A DNA stretch of 64,000 nucleotides from an uncultured Actinomyces sp. (lineage in GTDB: Bacteria; Actinomycetota; Actinomycetes; Actinomycetales; Actinomycetaceae), in assembly GCA_900541895.1 (NCBI GenBank), contig UWSI01000006.1:1-64000 (forward strand), given 5' to 3'. This document shows positions 9,489 to 18,837 of the stretch, piece by piece. The position numbers and the translations under genes were made by a program. Every line of letters starts with the position of its first letter. Position 1 is the first letter of the stretch. Under the pieces are notes generated by a model. It did no database searches, was not told the DNA's origin, and saw nothing but the letters and a program-made list of their open reading frames with translations.

Positions 9489-10587
9489 GAAGATTTCACG
9501 CATCTCAATTGAATCTGGTGAGAGTAGCTACGAGCGCCTACTCGCTTTAGGGGTGCCTGAAGAGCGCGCGAAAGATTGGGCGCGCCTTGGCCCCAAGATG
9601 CGTGCGACCTTGTGGAGCAATGGGCCTGTGGGAGTATGGGAAGTCCACCGCGAACTCTCTGCACACCTGCGCATTGCAGGATGGACTCTTCTCGATACCG
9701 ATCAGGTGGTATGTGAAGCCGAAGAAGCCCGTCGCGTGCGTGAGATCATATCGGAACTCTGTGATGAGATGCGCTTGCGTCGCTTCCCACTGATGAAAGC
9801 TGACTCATGGGCAGATGAGGGCATTTTTGTTGATGCCCTCCGCTCGATTGGTTTTGAACAGGTCACGATCAATGGGAACCCCCATCCCATTGAAAACGAC
9901 CGCGATTACTCCCATAGCGGCTGGCTTCTGTGGAACCCCGATTTTGTGCGAGAAAGTGCGAATTTGGTGGTCCCTGCCTACGAACACCAGAAGACGGAAT
10001 TTACCTGCGGTCCCGCAAGTGCTCTTATGGCACTTGGTGAAATTGAAGGAGATCCGCACACTGATTTTGTCAATGAACTGGATCTATGGCGCCAAGCAAC
10101 CTACTCGGGGGGAGTGGGCCACTTTGGCCTGGCCTCGGCATTGGCGGACCACGGCGCACAGGTTGAAGTTCTTACGTCGACTTCGGAACCAATCGTGGGG
10201 ATTTCAAAAACCACGATGCTGGGTAAGCGGGCGCGGGTCGCTCTTCACTGCGAACATATGATGCGCGCACGCGAATTGGGAGTCACCTCCCAGGTGAGGG
10301 AACTGTTGGTAGAAGACATTACCTCAGCCTTGGATGCGGGCAAGCCTGTTATTGCCCTCGTTGACCTTGCCCCGCTTAACGGTGAAGACACCCCGCACTG
10401 GTTGCTGATTTGGGGTCGTATTGGGGACTTTTTCCTGATTCATGACCCCTGGTACGACGAGGAGTTTGGGGAGACATGGGTGGAAACCTATGTCCAGCCC
10501 CTCCATACACGCGACCTATGGGAAGCCGCACAGTGGGCTGATGGAACGCACGAGCGCGCGCTCCTTACAGTCCGTACTTCTCGCTGA
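9481..10587 (+). CDS. cytosolic C39-like cysteine peptidase with N-terminal extension
   Basis: Papain-like protein of 368 aa without signal peptide or membrane segments. The C-terminal half has the C39 pattern: EFTCGPASALM with nucleophile Cys176, then His306 in TPHWLLIWG and Asp322 in IHDPWYDEE. So a complete Cys-His-Asp triad is visible. The first 160 residues match no domain I know. ATG 9481 overlaps the end of the ATPase gene by eight bases, so it is probably the last cistron of the peptide importer operon. Related family members (DUF3335-like) are poorly understood; trimming of imported peptides or a peptide-bond or isopeptide reaction is inference. Its 3' end overlaps the convergent MFS gene by 23 bases. 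Confidence 0.7.
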   Translation: MTEKISRISIESGESSYERLLALGVPEERAKDWARLGPKMRATLWSNGPVGVWEVHRELSAHLRIAGWTLLDTDQVVCEAEEARRVREIISELCDEMRLRRFPLMKADSWADEGIFVDALRSIGFEQVTINGNPHPIENDRDYSHSGWLLWNPDFVRESANLVVPAYEHQKTEFTCGPASALMALGEIEGDPHTDFVNELDLWRQATYSGGVGHFGLASALADHGAQVEVLTSTSEPIVGISKTTMLGKRARVALHCEHMMRARELGVTSQVRELLVEDITSALDAGKPVIALVDLAPLNGEDTPHWLLIWGRIGDFFLIHDPWYDEEFGETWVETYVQPLHTRDLWEAAQWADGTHERALLTVRTSR

Positions 10588-12166
10588 AGTTTTTCTCGAA
10601 GGTCTCCAAAGAGATTCCACGGGTCTCCGGGACGACGAAGAGGTAGAAACACAGGGAAACCACGTTGATCAGTCCGAAAATCACGTAGGTCCAACTTGCA
10701 CCCAAGTGAGTAATCATTACGGGGAAGACCCAGGTCACCACTGCGTTCATCAGCCATCCGCAGCCGACCGCAAAACCTTGAGCAACGCCTCGAATCCGCG
10801 ATGGGAAAATCTCTGATACCAGAACCCAGTTGACTGTTCCTGACTGCTTGGCGAAGACGAAAAGCGAAACGAGGACGACAACCAGCCACGGAAGGTACGT
10901 GGGAATCGAAGTGGAAATACTGCCATCAGCCTGTACATAGGGGGAGATCCCCACACCGAAGATGATCGCTAGGCTAAAGAGCGAAAGAGTCACGCCTGTT
11001 TCTTGGTAAATACCGACGTGACGACGCGCGAGCTTTGAAACCAAGTAGAGCCCGAAACCTGCACCCGCACACGCGACCGCACCCGTTATGACATTTAGGG
11101 TAATCGAATCAGCGGCTGAGAAACCTGCCGCAGCTAGGATCTTGGGGAGATAGTACATCGCGGTGTTAATACCGGTGAGCTGATCGAAGCAGGCTAGGCC
11201 AACACCGATCAACAGTAGGCGTCTGGTCCAGGCAACCGATGCTGTGCGTCGAAGTGACCAGTGTCCCTGTGCGTCTTCTCTTTGCTGGAGTTGGGCGATC
11301 TGTGCGATCTCCTCGCTGAGGTTGTCGAGCTTGGGATCACGAATGCGCTTAAGCGCGCCAATGGCCTCGTAATAGCGCTCTTTCGAGGCGTACCAGCGCC
11401 CGGACTCTGGCATGAGACGCATACCTAGCCAGAGGAAGACCGCTGGGATCGTTGCAAGAACGAGCATCCAACGCCAGGCCAAGCCATCGCCGCTGGTTAT
11501 GACTGCGGTTGTCACGTGCTGGACTTGATCCCAGGGATACCATCGGCCGCCGGTCAAAGTGCCTGAAGGGTCCTCGGAAACAAAGACCTGAGGTCCACCG
11601 TGAGCGCTAGAGAGGATCGCGTTCATTGAGTAGGCGAGGAGTTGGCCAAAGACGATCATGAACTGGTCAAGCGCAACCAACGAACCTCGAACGCGCGTTG
11701 GGGCGGACTCTGCGAGGTACACGGGAACGGTTGCCGAGGCACCACCGACGGCAAGCCCCAAGATGAAGCGGAAAATATACAGAATTGCGACATTTGGGGC
11801 AAAGGTGCACCCCAGCGTTCCGAGAATGAAGATTCCTGCCAAAAGGAGGATATTGTGGCGGCGCCCGTAGCGATCTGATAGGCGGCCTCCGACGATCGCT
11901 CCCAGCGCGGCGCCGAGGGCTAGGAAAGCCCCGACCAGGCCTTCTTCGAATTCATTGATGGCAAGGCCTCCGGCGCTGCGAGGCATATACATATAGGGCA
12001 GTGCGCCAGCGATAACGCCCGTGTCATAGCCGAAAAGAAGAGAACCAAAAGTTGCGACTCCCGCAAGAAAAGCGATCGAACGCTTGGGGCCAGATGCTGG
12101 AGTCTCATCGATGAGTTTCTCCAAATCCTTTTGGTTTGGCCGTGAAGCGGGCGAAGTAGAAGTCAT
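10565..12166 (-). CDS. sugar porter family MFS transporter (sugar or inositol : H+ symport)
   Basis: Membrane transporter of 533 aa with 12 predicted helices. Sugar-porter motifs are clear: GGRLSDRYGRR after helix 2, MPESGRWY after helix 6 (PESPRW in most members) and VPETRGISLE at the end. The closest pattern I recall is IolT/XylE-like. Unusually, about 45 polar residues separate helices 5 and 6, against roughly 20 in XylE, giving an enlarged external loop. No strong ribosome site precedes ATG 12166. The gene follows a hairpin terminator of the upstream antiporter gene, so it probably has its own promoter. Substrate not determined. Confidence 0.9.
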   Translation of the reverse strand: MTSTSPASRPNQKDLEKLIDETPASGPKRSIAFLAGVATFGSLLFGYDTGVIAGALPYMYMPRSAGGLAINEFEEGLVGAFLALGAALGAIVGGRLSDRYGRRHNILLLAGIFILGTLGCTFAPNVAILYIFRFILGLAVGGASATVPVYLAESAPTRVRGSLVALDQFMIVFGQLLAYSMNAILSSAHGGPQVFVSEDPSGTLTGGRWYPWDQVQHVTTAVITSGDGLAWRWMLVLATIPAVFLWLGMRLMPESGRWYASKERYYEAIGALKRIRDPKLDNLSEEIAQIAQLQQREDAQGHWSLRRTASVAWTRRLLLIGVGLACFDQLTGINTAMYYLPKILAAAGFSAADSITLNVITGAVACAGAGFGLYLVSKLARRHVGIYQETGVTLSLFSLAIIFGVGISPYVQADGSISTSIPTYLPWLVVVLVSLFVFAKQSGTVNWVLVSEIFPSRIRGVAQGFAVGCGWLMNAVVTWVFPVMITHLGASWTYVIFGLINVVSLCFYLFVVPETRGISLETFEKNFSEKYGL

Positions 12167-12316
12167 GGGGTCTATTGTGCAACGTGGATCGTGTGTACAT
12201 GCAAGTTTTCAGCAAAATGTGCAAACGTTCATTAACAATGAACGGGTGACCATACGATGGAAGATCGATCCTCGATATACGCGGCGGATATGAAACGTAC
12301 CTGACTAGTAAAGGCC

Positions 12317-12360
12317 CGAGGCCGGAGCCGGCACGCGACGCGCACCCAGCCCCGGCCTCG
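12317..12360 (-). terminator. hairpin terminator after the antiporter gene
   Basis: CGAGGCCGG at 12317-12325 is the exact reverse complement of CCGGCCTCG at 12352-12360, with a 26-base GC-rich loop that can fold further. It lies just after the stop of the antiporter gene on the minus strand, and a short T-run (CCTTTACT) follows in that direction. This fits a rho-independent terminator with weak U tract, as is usual in actinobacteria. Confidence 0.65.
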
Positions 12361-12382
12361 AGAATGGGGATCGTCACCTTAT

Positions 12383-13744
12383 TTAGAGGACCATCGCAGC
12401 TACCCATCCGCCAATGAGCAGAGGGATGTTGTAGTGGATAAAGGTTGGGATCACCGTGTCTCGCATGTGGTCGTGCTGGCCATCGACGTTGAGTCCCGCT
12501 GTCGGGCCGAGCGTCGAATCCGAGGCCGGTGAGCCGGCATCGCCCAAAGCGCCAGCAGTGCCGATGATCGCCACCGTCGCCATGGGGGAGAAGCCCAGCG
12601 TGAGACACAGCGGGACGTAGATCGCGGAGATGATCGGCAGGGTCGAGAAGGACGAGCCGATACCCATGGTGATAACGAGGCCGACGAGCAGCATGATGAT
12701 TGCTGCGAGGACCTTTGAACCGTTGAAGAGCGCTGCGGTTCCATCAACCAAAGGCTTAATCTGGCCCGATTCGTTGAGGACTGAGGCGTACCCCTGTGCG
12801 GTGATCATGATCAAGCCGATGAGGCTCATCATCTTCATGCCGCCACTGAAGACATAGTCGGCCTGCTGCCAAGGGACGACTCGCATGAAGAGCATCATGC
12901 ACAGCCCCACCAAAGAGCCAACGAGCAGCGGATCGGCCTCAGAATCCATTCGCGTGAGCACGGTCTGAATGACGAAGCAGACGACGAGGGCGGCTACTGC
13001 AGCCCAGACCTTTTTTATATCAATCGGCTTCTCCTCAGACGATGCGAAGGAGGAGTCACGCTGTTCATAAGTGCGGGGCTTGCGGTAGGAGAAGAGAAGC
13101 GCGACCACACAACCGATTGCCATTGAAGCCGCGGGAATTGCCATTGCTGCCATGGGGTTGACAGAAGACACATCCATGCCTGCTGCGTTGATGTTCTTGT
13201 AAAGAATATCGTGCAAGAAGATGCGCCCGAAGCCGATGGGGAAGAACATGTAGGCGGTGACGATACCGAAAGTAATCGCACATGCAATCATGCGGCGGTC
13301 CATCTTGAGTTCATTCATCACGCCAATGAGCGGCGGGATAAGGAGCGGAATGAAAGCGATGTGAATGGGGATCAGGTTTTGGCTCATCACGCCCATGACG
13401 AGCACGCCGCCGACGATTCCCCATTTGGCGCCGCGAGCAACGCGTACGGAGCTCGCTGCATCCGCGTTGCGCATGCGGCTGACAATTGTGCGCGCAAGCA
13501 GGGCTGGCAGACCTGAGTGAGCGACCGCCATAGCAAAAGCACCGAGGAGTGCATAGGAGAGGGCGATTTTCGCACCTCCGGCAAGGCCGGTTTGGAAAGC
13601 GACCATCGTGCCAGAGATTCCCATTCCAGCGACAAGGCCGGCGACAATAGAGGCCACAAAGAGAGAGATAACGACGTGCACTCGGGCGAGGCTGAGAGCC
13701 AGCATGACGATGACCGAGAGGACGACTGCATTCAACAAAAGCAT
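12383..13744 (-). CDS. Na+/H+ antiporter family membrane protein
   Basis: Polytopic membrane protein, 453 aa, about 11-12 helices. The N-terminus (MLLLNAVVLSVIVMLALSL) matches the small Na_H_antiport_2 domain that precedes the NhaC-like core. The C-terminal part has the GTAGALGDAGSPASDSTLGP stretch typical of this group (YuiF-like proteins). These are annotated as Na+/H+ antiporters, but some relatives move amino acids, so substrate is open. Start ATG 13744 lacks a clear ribosome site. proC lies 159 bases upstream on the same strand with a possible terminator between. Confidence 0.85.
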   Translation of the reverse strand: MLLLNAVVLSVIVMLALSLARVHVVISLFVASIVAGLVAGMGISGTMVAFQTGLAGGAKIALSYALLGAFAMAVAHSGLPALLARTIVSRMRNADAASSVRVARGAKWGIVGGVLVMGVMSQNLIPIHIAFIPLLIPPLIGVMNELKMDRRMIACAITFGIVTAYMFFPIGFGRIFLHDILYKNINAAGMDVSSVNPMAAMAIPAASMAIGCVVALLFSYRKPRTYEQRDSSFASSEEKPIDIKKVWAAVAALVVCFVIQTVLTRMDSEADPLLVGSLVGLCMMLFMRVVPWQQADYVFSGGMKMMSLIGLIMITAQGYASVLNESGQIKPLVDGTAALFNGSKVLAAIIMLLVGLVITMGIGSSFSTLPIISAIYVPLCLTLGFSPMATVAIIGTAGALGDAGSPASDSTLGPTAGLNVDGQHDHMRDTVIPTFIHYNIPLLIGGWVAAMVL

Positions 13745-13881
13745 GACTATTCCATGAGGTTGTGTGTGAAAAATTGATGTGGATAAGGAGCAAAAGCTTC
13801 AGTCGGGTACGAAGTTAAAAATGGGATGCGTGAGCGTGAATGAAAGGCTACGACTAATCTTCGCGGGTGCGAGGGATTATC

Positions 13882-13907
13882 CTGACGGCGTCTCGTGACG
13901 ACGTCAG
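13882..13907 (-). terminator. possible terminator overlapping the proC stop codon
   Basis: CTGACG (13882-13887) and CGTCAG (13902-13907) can pair, with an inner GTC/GAC helix. The stop codon of proC lies inside one arm. No T-run follows. It may separate proC from the downstream antiporter gene. Weak evidence. Confidence 0.3.
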
Positions 13908-14710
13908 CCAAGATGATGGTCGCGCTCAACAGCAGCGTCGACCGCCGCGACGATCGCGGAGGAAAGACCTGCCTCTTGGGCGGCGAGGAGACCAGCGATA
14001 GTGGTGCCGCCCGGAGAAGAAACCCGATCAATAAGGTTTGCGGGTACTTGCCCATTTTCGAGGCCGTTGAGCATGAGTTGCGCGCTTCCCAAGAACGCTT
14101 GGGCAACGATGTGCGTCGAATCGGCCTTGGTGAGGCCGTGGTTCACGCCGGCCTCGGCCATCGCATCGATCATGCGGAAGATCCATGCCGGGGAGGAGGA
14201 AGCGATCGCTGTAAAAACAGGGAAGTACTTCTCATCCAACACGATCGTTTCGCCGACCGAATCCAGAAGCTTGCGAGCGGTGGCGAGCTGTTCGTCCGTT
14301 GTCCCCATCGGGCAAAGGGCACTCATTGACTTGCCGACCTGTGCATTGACATTGGGCATGACGCGGACCAAGGGAATGGCTGCCCCAAAATCCGAAATGA
14401 TCTGATCTGTCGTACGGCCCGCAGCGATAGATACGACGCAGAGTTGCTTGGCAAAAAGAACACTCTCGCGAATCTCGCGAATGACTTCGGACTGGACATT
14501 TGGTTTCACTGCTAGGACCAAGAGGTTGCTCTGTTCGGCGACCTGACGGTTTGATGCGAGTGCAATGCCTCCCAGCCCATCAGCCAAGTCTTCCGCGGCT
14601 TGGTGGTGTCGATCGGCGAACATCAGATCCGAGCCGCTGAAGCCAGCGGCCACGGCACCGCGTGCAATAGCTGAGGCCATTGCACCTGTTCCGATGAAGC
14701 CGATACGCAT
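13904..14710 (-). CDS. proC: pyrroline-5-carboxylate reductase
   Basis: Last enzyme of proline synthesis: reduces 1-pyrroline-5-carboxylate with NAD(P)H in the cytosol. 268 aa, normal length. The Rossmann motif opens the protein (MRIGFIGTGAMASAIARG). The conserved C-terminal signature reads RVSSPGGTTIAGL, and the middle has RVMPNVNAQVGKSM. ATG 14710 is chosen over an in-frame codon 16 triplets upstream because AAGGA precedes it and the protein family starts here. Confidence 0.96.
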   Translation of the reverse strand: MRIGFIGTGAMASAIARGAVAAGFSGSDLMFADRHHQAAEDLADGLGGIALASNRQVAEQSNLLVLAVKPNVQSEVIREIRESVLFAKQLCVVSIAAGRTTDQIISDFGAAIPLVRVMPNVNAQVGKSMSALCPMGTTDEQLATARKLLDSVGETIVLDEKYFPVFTAIASSSPAWIFRMIDAMAEAGVNHGLTKADSTHIVAQAFLGSAQLMLNGLENGQVPANLIDRVSSPGGTTIAGLLAAQEAGLSSAIVAAVDAAVERDHHLG

Positions 14711-14851
14711 GACAGTCCTTGAGTGAGAAGGTGTAGATCTTGGCGTTATTTTAAACACACTTTACGTGTTGATGGCAACAAGGTCTCACTCGTTGTATCG
14801 CAAAGCTATCCACAAAAGATGTGAATCAAGGATTCATCCACAGAAGCGCTT

Positions 14852-15685
14852 ATGGGCCCTGAAGTGGAGCTGGGAGACGGACACACTAGGGACATGGATT
14901 CACACTTTCAGTCTCATCTGAACCGTAGAAGGCAGTTGGAACGATTGGTTTTTACCTCTCAGTCTGCCAAGGTCGATCAGGATGCAGAGAGGAGCATCGA
15001 GCGAGAAGACCCTCACGGCGATGAGGAGAATCAGGGTCGAGGCCTACGCTGGAGCTGGCGATGGCGTACCGCTCGAGTATTTATTGCGATCTGCTTGTTT
15101 CTAGCCCTAATAGCAGGTGTTGTCCATGGCTGGAATAGTCGCTTGGAAGAAGATAATCTCTCGGCTTCTGATGCCGAATCCCCAAGTGCACGTGCCGATA
15201 GCACAGGATCTATCTCTTCCTCGAGCCCAGGAATTCAGCAGCCCGGTGAGGAGGGAAGGGGAGTGAGCGGCCAGGTGATGGTTCATATGACAGGAGAAGT
15301 ACGCGCTCCTGGCGTTGTCCGTGTCAAACATGGTTCTCGCGTTTCGGAGGCTATCGATCAAGCTGGCGGCTTTACTGAAGACGCGGACCGTGACAGCGTT
15401 AACCTTGCTCGGTTGGTTGTTGATGGTGAACAGATTAGGGTTCCTTCTCTGAACTCCTCACAAGCACACGACGATGCTCCATCCGGTCAAACTTCCGCCT
15501 GCGTTGACGTCACTCAAGCGGATGCCCAAACACTACAAAGACTCGATGGAGTCGGACCGGCACTGGCTGCGCGTATTGTCACCTATAGGAAGTCTCATCC
15601 GATCACACGTGTGGACGACCTGGTAGCAGTTCCAGGAATTGGAGCTTCGATACTCGAGAAAATTCGAATTGGTGCCTGCTCGTGA
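14852..15685 (+). CDS. comEA: competence protein ComEA (SLBB + helix-hairpin-helix)
   Basis: Membrane-anchored DNA receptor for natural transformation, 277 aa from ATG 14852; ATG 14894 (263 aa) is an equally possible start since neither has a convincing ribosome site. A basic cytoplasmic N-terminus is followed by one membrane helix (about 72-90) and a Ser-rich linker. An SLBB domain follows (MVHMTGEVRAPGVVRVKHG, about 145-200). At the C-terminus is the double helix-hairpin-helix DNA-binding unit (LDGVGPALAARIV and VPGIGASILEKI). The GTG of comEC overlaps its stop by four bases. Confidence 0.93.
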   Translation: MGPEVELGDGHTRDMDSHFQSHLNRRRQLERLVFTSQSAKVDQDAERSIEREDPHGDEENQGRGLRWSWRWRTARVFIAICLFLALIAGVVHGWNSRLEEDNLSASDAESPSARADSTGSISSSSPGIQQPGEEGRGVSGQVMVHMTGEVRAPGVVRVKHGSRVSEAIDQAGGFTEDADRDSVNLARLVVDGEQIRVPSLNSSQAHDDAPSGQTSACVDVTQADAQTLQRLDGVGPALAARIVTYRKSHPITRVDDLVAVPGIGASILEKIRIGACS

Positions 15686-17178
15686 GAGCCTCATCGATTG
15701 ACATCCGCTTAGTGCCCTTAGCGATTTCATCCTGGTTATGTACCTGGGGTGCACTAAACAGAACTCCACTTCTTCTATGCGCTGGAATATGTACAGCTTT
15801 TCTCTTCCCTTTGCTCCTATCCCCACGAGGATTTCAGGGGTTAGGAAAAGAACGCGTCAGTGAATGCGTGCCTCTTCTCATTGTCACGATATGCCTGTGC
15901 TGTACGTGCATTGTGATCTCTTTAAGTCGCGCAACGAGCTGGGAAAACGAAGCGAAGCAGTTATGCATGCAAGGAAAGGAACTGCGCAATGCTTCCTTTG
16001 TTTTACTGAGTGAAGTACGTGAAGGAAAGAAAGCAACAAACACGAGAAATAAACCGAGCTACTACGTCCGTGCCCGTTATCTTGGAAGTAAAGAGCACCT
16101 GAGCTTTCTCCTTGTATCCACGCGCGAATCTATGACAACACTTCGACGCGGAGATCGAGTTCTTGCTAGTGGGACCTGCGATCTCAATTGGGCTCACAGC
16201 ATTCCGAATGTGGGCGCGCTTCGAATCAAATCGTTGGAACGCCTTCCTCCAAATGATCAGTGGACGCGTATTTCTCAAGCTGTCAGGAGGAACCTAGAAA
16301 AGATCGTTGTGACATTACCAGAGCACGCACGTGCGCTGATACCAGGAATGTCACTGGGAGATGACCATCAAGCCAGTGCTCAAATGCGTGATGATATGAA
16401 GACAGTGTCATTTGCGCACCTCACAGCAGTGTCAGGTACTCATATGTCGATTTTGATGATGACAGTTGGTCTTCTTGCAACAAAGAAACGTCGCATAGCG
16501 ATCATTACCCAAGTTTCAGTTCTCTTGCTGTTCGCTGGACTTGTTGGCCCGGCTTCGTCGGTGCTGCGTTCCCTTGCGGTCAGCGTTATTGGCTTTATTG
16601 GAATGTGGAGTAATAGGGAAGGGGGAATTTACTCATCATTGAGCACTGTCATTATCCTTGCCTGCCTGATATCACCCTCCGACGCATGTTCGTTGGGTTT
16701 TACACTCTCAGTGCTTGCGACTTGGGGAGTATGTGTTCCTGCGCTTTGGATTGAAACCGGTGTCACTCAAGTGGGGCCGATTCCACAATCTGTGCAGTCC
16801 GGAATTGAGTGGAGTGCCAAACTCATCAGTGTCCCATTGGGCGCCCAACTAGCTACGCTTCCAATCATGCTGTCGATGAACTCGTGGGTCAGTCCATGGG
16901 CAATACCCGCTCAGCTACTTATCGCACCATTGGTGACTCCTGTGACTGTAGGCTGTTTTGTCTCAGCACTTGCAGCTCAAATATGGCCCGCTCTTGGCTA
17001 TATATGTGCATGGCTGACATCTTGGGGAACCGCGTGGATATCACTGGTTGCCTCCAGATTGTCTGCACTCCCAGGTGCGCGAATCGCGGTGGGAGAGTGG
17101 TCTGGTCTTATTACTGTGGTGCTCCTTCTCCTACTGATCTGGGTAGTGAGGGTCAAAATTCGGCGCTTCTCCTCGTAG
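15682..17178 (+). CDS. comEC: ComEC/Rec2 DNA uptake channel, lacking the beta-lactamase-like domain
   Basis: Polytopic channel that carries single-stranded DNA across the membrane, 498 aa. N-terminal membrane segments and a DUF4131-like soluble part (OB-fold, about 110-190) are followed by the Competence domain. The conserved motif in that domain reads HLTAVSGTHMSIL, near residues 249-261. The protein ends soon after the last helix (VRVKIRRFSS), so the C-terminal metallo-beta-lactamase domain of the Bacillus protein is absent, as in many actinobacteria. Translation is probably coupled to comEA. Base use looks more AT-rich than neighbouring genes. Confidence 0.93.
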   Translation: MRASSIDIRLVPLAISSWLCTWGALNRTPLLLCAGICTAFLFPLLLSPRGFQGLGKERVSECVPLLIVTICLCCTCIVISLSRATSWENEAKQLCMQGKELRNASFVLLSEVREGKKATNTRNKPSYYVRARYLGSKEHLSFLLVSTRESMTTLRRGDRVLASGTCDLNWAHSIPNVGALRIKSLERLPPNDQWTRISQAVRRNLEKIVVTLPEHARALIPGMSLGDDHQASAQMRDDMKTVSFAHLTAVSGTHMSILMMTVGLLATKKRRIAIITQVSVLLLFAGLVGPASSVLRSLAVSVIGFIGMWSNREGGIYSSLSTVIILACLISPSDACSLGFTLSVLATWGVCVPALWIETGVTQVGPIPQSVQSGIEWSAKLISVPLGAQLATLPIMLSMNSWVSPWAIPAQLLIAPLVTPVTVGCFVSALAAQIWPALGYICAWLTSWGTAWISLVASRLSALPGARIAVGEWSGLITVVLLLLLIWVVRVKIRRFSS

Positions 17179-17250
17179 AGGCAAACAGAACATGCCACAC
17201 TTAGAGGGCATTGCTTAAGAAATGACGGTGACGATCAGCAAAGGAGAGCT

Positions 17251-18222
17251 ATGGCAGCCAAAACACAATCGGCACCGGTATCTCCTACACTTGCCCCCCT
17301 CGTCCTCATCAAAGGAAGCGAAAGCTTGCTGGCAGATCGGGCATTAAGCGAGTTACGTCGTCAGGCACATGAGGTTGATCCTGCCCTCGAACGAACAGAT
17401 CTATCTGCTGGTACCTATCAAGCAGGACAACTCGATGTTTTGACTTCACCTTCGCTTTTTGGCGAAAGCCGAATGATCATCATTCCTGACTTGGAGAATA
17501 TGACGGATGCTTTAGCTGCTGACCTTCAGGCATATGTATCCGCACCTGCAGCTGATGTCTGGATTTTCATGCGCCATCCGGGTGGCAACGCCCGCGGGAA
17601 AAAACTGCTTGATGCGATTGCCAAAGCGGGCTTTCCCGTAATTCCGGCAGAGCCTTTAAAGAATGATCGAGACAAACTCGACTTTGTTCGCTCCGACGTA
17701 CGACAAGCCCATCGCAGCATAGAAACTGAGGCAGCTCAAGCTTTAGTGGATGCTCTGGGTAATGATCTGAGTGCGCTCGCGGCTGCGGTAGCACAGCTCC
17801 TCAGCGATGTTGAAGGGAAAATTACGCTTGATGCTGTGCGGAAGTACTACTCCGGACGTGTTGAAGCAACAAGTTTTGAAGTCGCGGATGCGATTGTCGA
17901 TGGACGCGCCGCACGGGCTCTGACTTTGGTTCGCCATGCCTATGCGACCGGAAGCGCACCGGCGCAGCTCGTTGCCGCAATTGCAATGAAGTTTCGTGCA
18001 ATGGCTAAGGTTTCCGCTTCTTCGGGAAGAAAGAACCTGGGGATGTCGCCTTGGCAAGCAGAACGAGCTCGACGCGAACTTCGCGCATGGCCCGACCCCG
18101 CTTTGGCCTCGGCAATCACTGCAATTGCGCAAGCCGACGAAGACACAAAAGGCGCATCGAAGGACCCACAGGGAGCAGTTGAAAAACTGGTCATGACCCT
18201 GTGTCGGCTTCACCGCGGCTAA
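17251..18222 (+). CDS. holA: DNA polymerase III delta subunit
   Basis: Clamp-loader subunit that opens the sliding clamp during replication, 323 aa. It has the usual opening (PLVLIKGSESLLADRALSELR), SPSLFGESRMIII after about 60 residues, and the C-terminal collar domain. ATG 17251 has AAAGGAG eight bases upstream. It follows comEA-comEC, the common order in many Gram-positives, where holA closes the cluster. A 5-bp hairpin just after the stop may be a weak terminator toward the convergent acyltransferase. Confidence 0.95.
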   Translation: MAAKTQSAPVSPTLAPLVLIKGSESLLADRALSELRRQAHEVDPALERTDLSAGTYQAGQLDVLTSPSLFGESRMIIIPDLENMTDALAADLQAYVSAPAADVWIFMRHPGGNARGKKLLDAIAKAGFPVIPAEPLKNDRDKLDFVRSDVRQAHRSIETEAAQALVDALGNDLSALAAAVAQLLSDVEGKITLDAVRKYYSGRVEATSFEVADAIVDGRAARALTLVRHAYATGSAPAQLVAAIAMKFRAMAKVSASSGRKNLGMSPWQAERARRELRAWPDPALASAITAIAQADEDTKGASKDPQGAVEKLVMTLCRLHRG

Positions 18223-18255
18223 CGCACTGATTGAAGTGCAAAAGTTCGGGGGATT

Positions 18256-18837
18256 TTAGTCTTTAGGGTCTTCGTTGCGTAGCCGAGGAACGCAGGTGTT
18301 TTCTGGGCGAATCCCTACTAGCCCACTATAGAAATCGCGGATCTTGTCCATGTCATTGCGGCGGTTGCCGCTCAGTCGCATCGGCTCACCCCACCCGTAG
18401 CGACGCTTCGCGCCATCGATGAAACCGGGAACAATCGGAAGATCAGCTTCCATCGCAATTCGGTAGAAACCAGACTTCCAATAGGGGCGAACGGAACGAG
18501 TTCCTTTCGGGGTAATAACCAGAACGAAATGATCTTTGGATTCAGCAAGGGAAATGATGTGCTCAACAAGGTGCCCCGGATGTTCGCGGTCAACGGGAAT
18601 CCCGCCGATCGCCTTCACGAAACTTCCAATAACAGGGACGTCGGTGAGATTCTTCTTGACCAGGAAAGACACTGGACGCTCGACGGCCCACATTGCCATC
18701 ACCATGTAGAAGCCGTCCCAATTTGACGTGTGAGGCGCACCGATAACCAAACAGCGATCGGGAAGAGGGGACTCAGGCGCGAAAGTCCATCTTGATAGAT
18801 GCATGACAGTGTGAGCCAGTGCTTTACGCAATCCCAT
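18256..18837 (-). CDS. PlsC-like 1-acylglycerol-3-phosphate acyltransferase
   Basis: Small acyltransferase of 193 aa, probably peripheral on the inner membrane face. The catalytic HX4D motif is HTSNWD (His36, Asp41), the glycerol-binding block reads GGIPVDRE, and TPKGTRS corresponds to the third block (EGTRS in classic PlsC). It transfers an acyl chain to lysophosphatidate or a related lipid acceptor; the short form is often annotated as a PlsC-family protein of unclear substrate. ATG 18837 has AAAGGA five bases upstream. Confidence 0.82.
   Translation of the reverse strand: MGLRKALAHTVMHLSRWTFAPESPLPDRCLVIGAPHTSNWDGFYMVMAMWAVERPVSFLVKKNLTDVPVIGSFVKAIGGIPVDREHPGHLVEHIISLAESKDHFVLVITPKGTRSVRPYWKSGFYRIAMEADLPIVPGFIDGAKRRYGWGEPMRLSGNRRNDMDKIRDFYSGLVGIRPENTCVPRLRNEDPKD

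Noticed and set aside
12317..12360. Inverted repeat as an insertion-sequence end
   Set aside because: No transposase or direct repeat is nearby; position after a stop codon fits a terminator.
15682..17178. comEC as a truncated pseudogene
   Set aside because: It lacks the beta-lactamase-like domain, but the Competence domain is complete and this short form is normal in many actinobacteria.
17186..17215. ATGCC/GGCAT inverted repeat after comEC
   Set aside because: Only five base pairs with no T-run; too weak to call a terminator.
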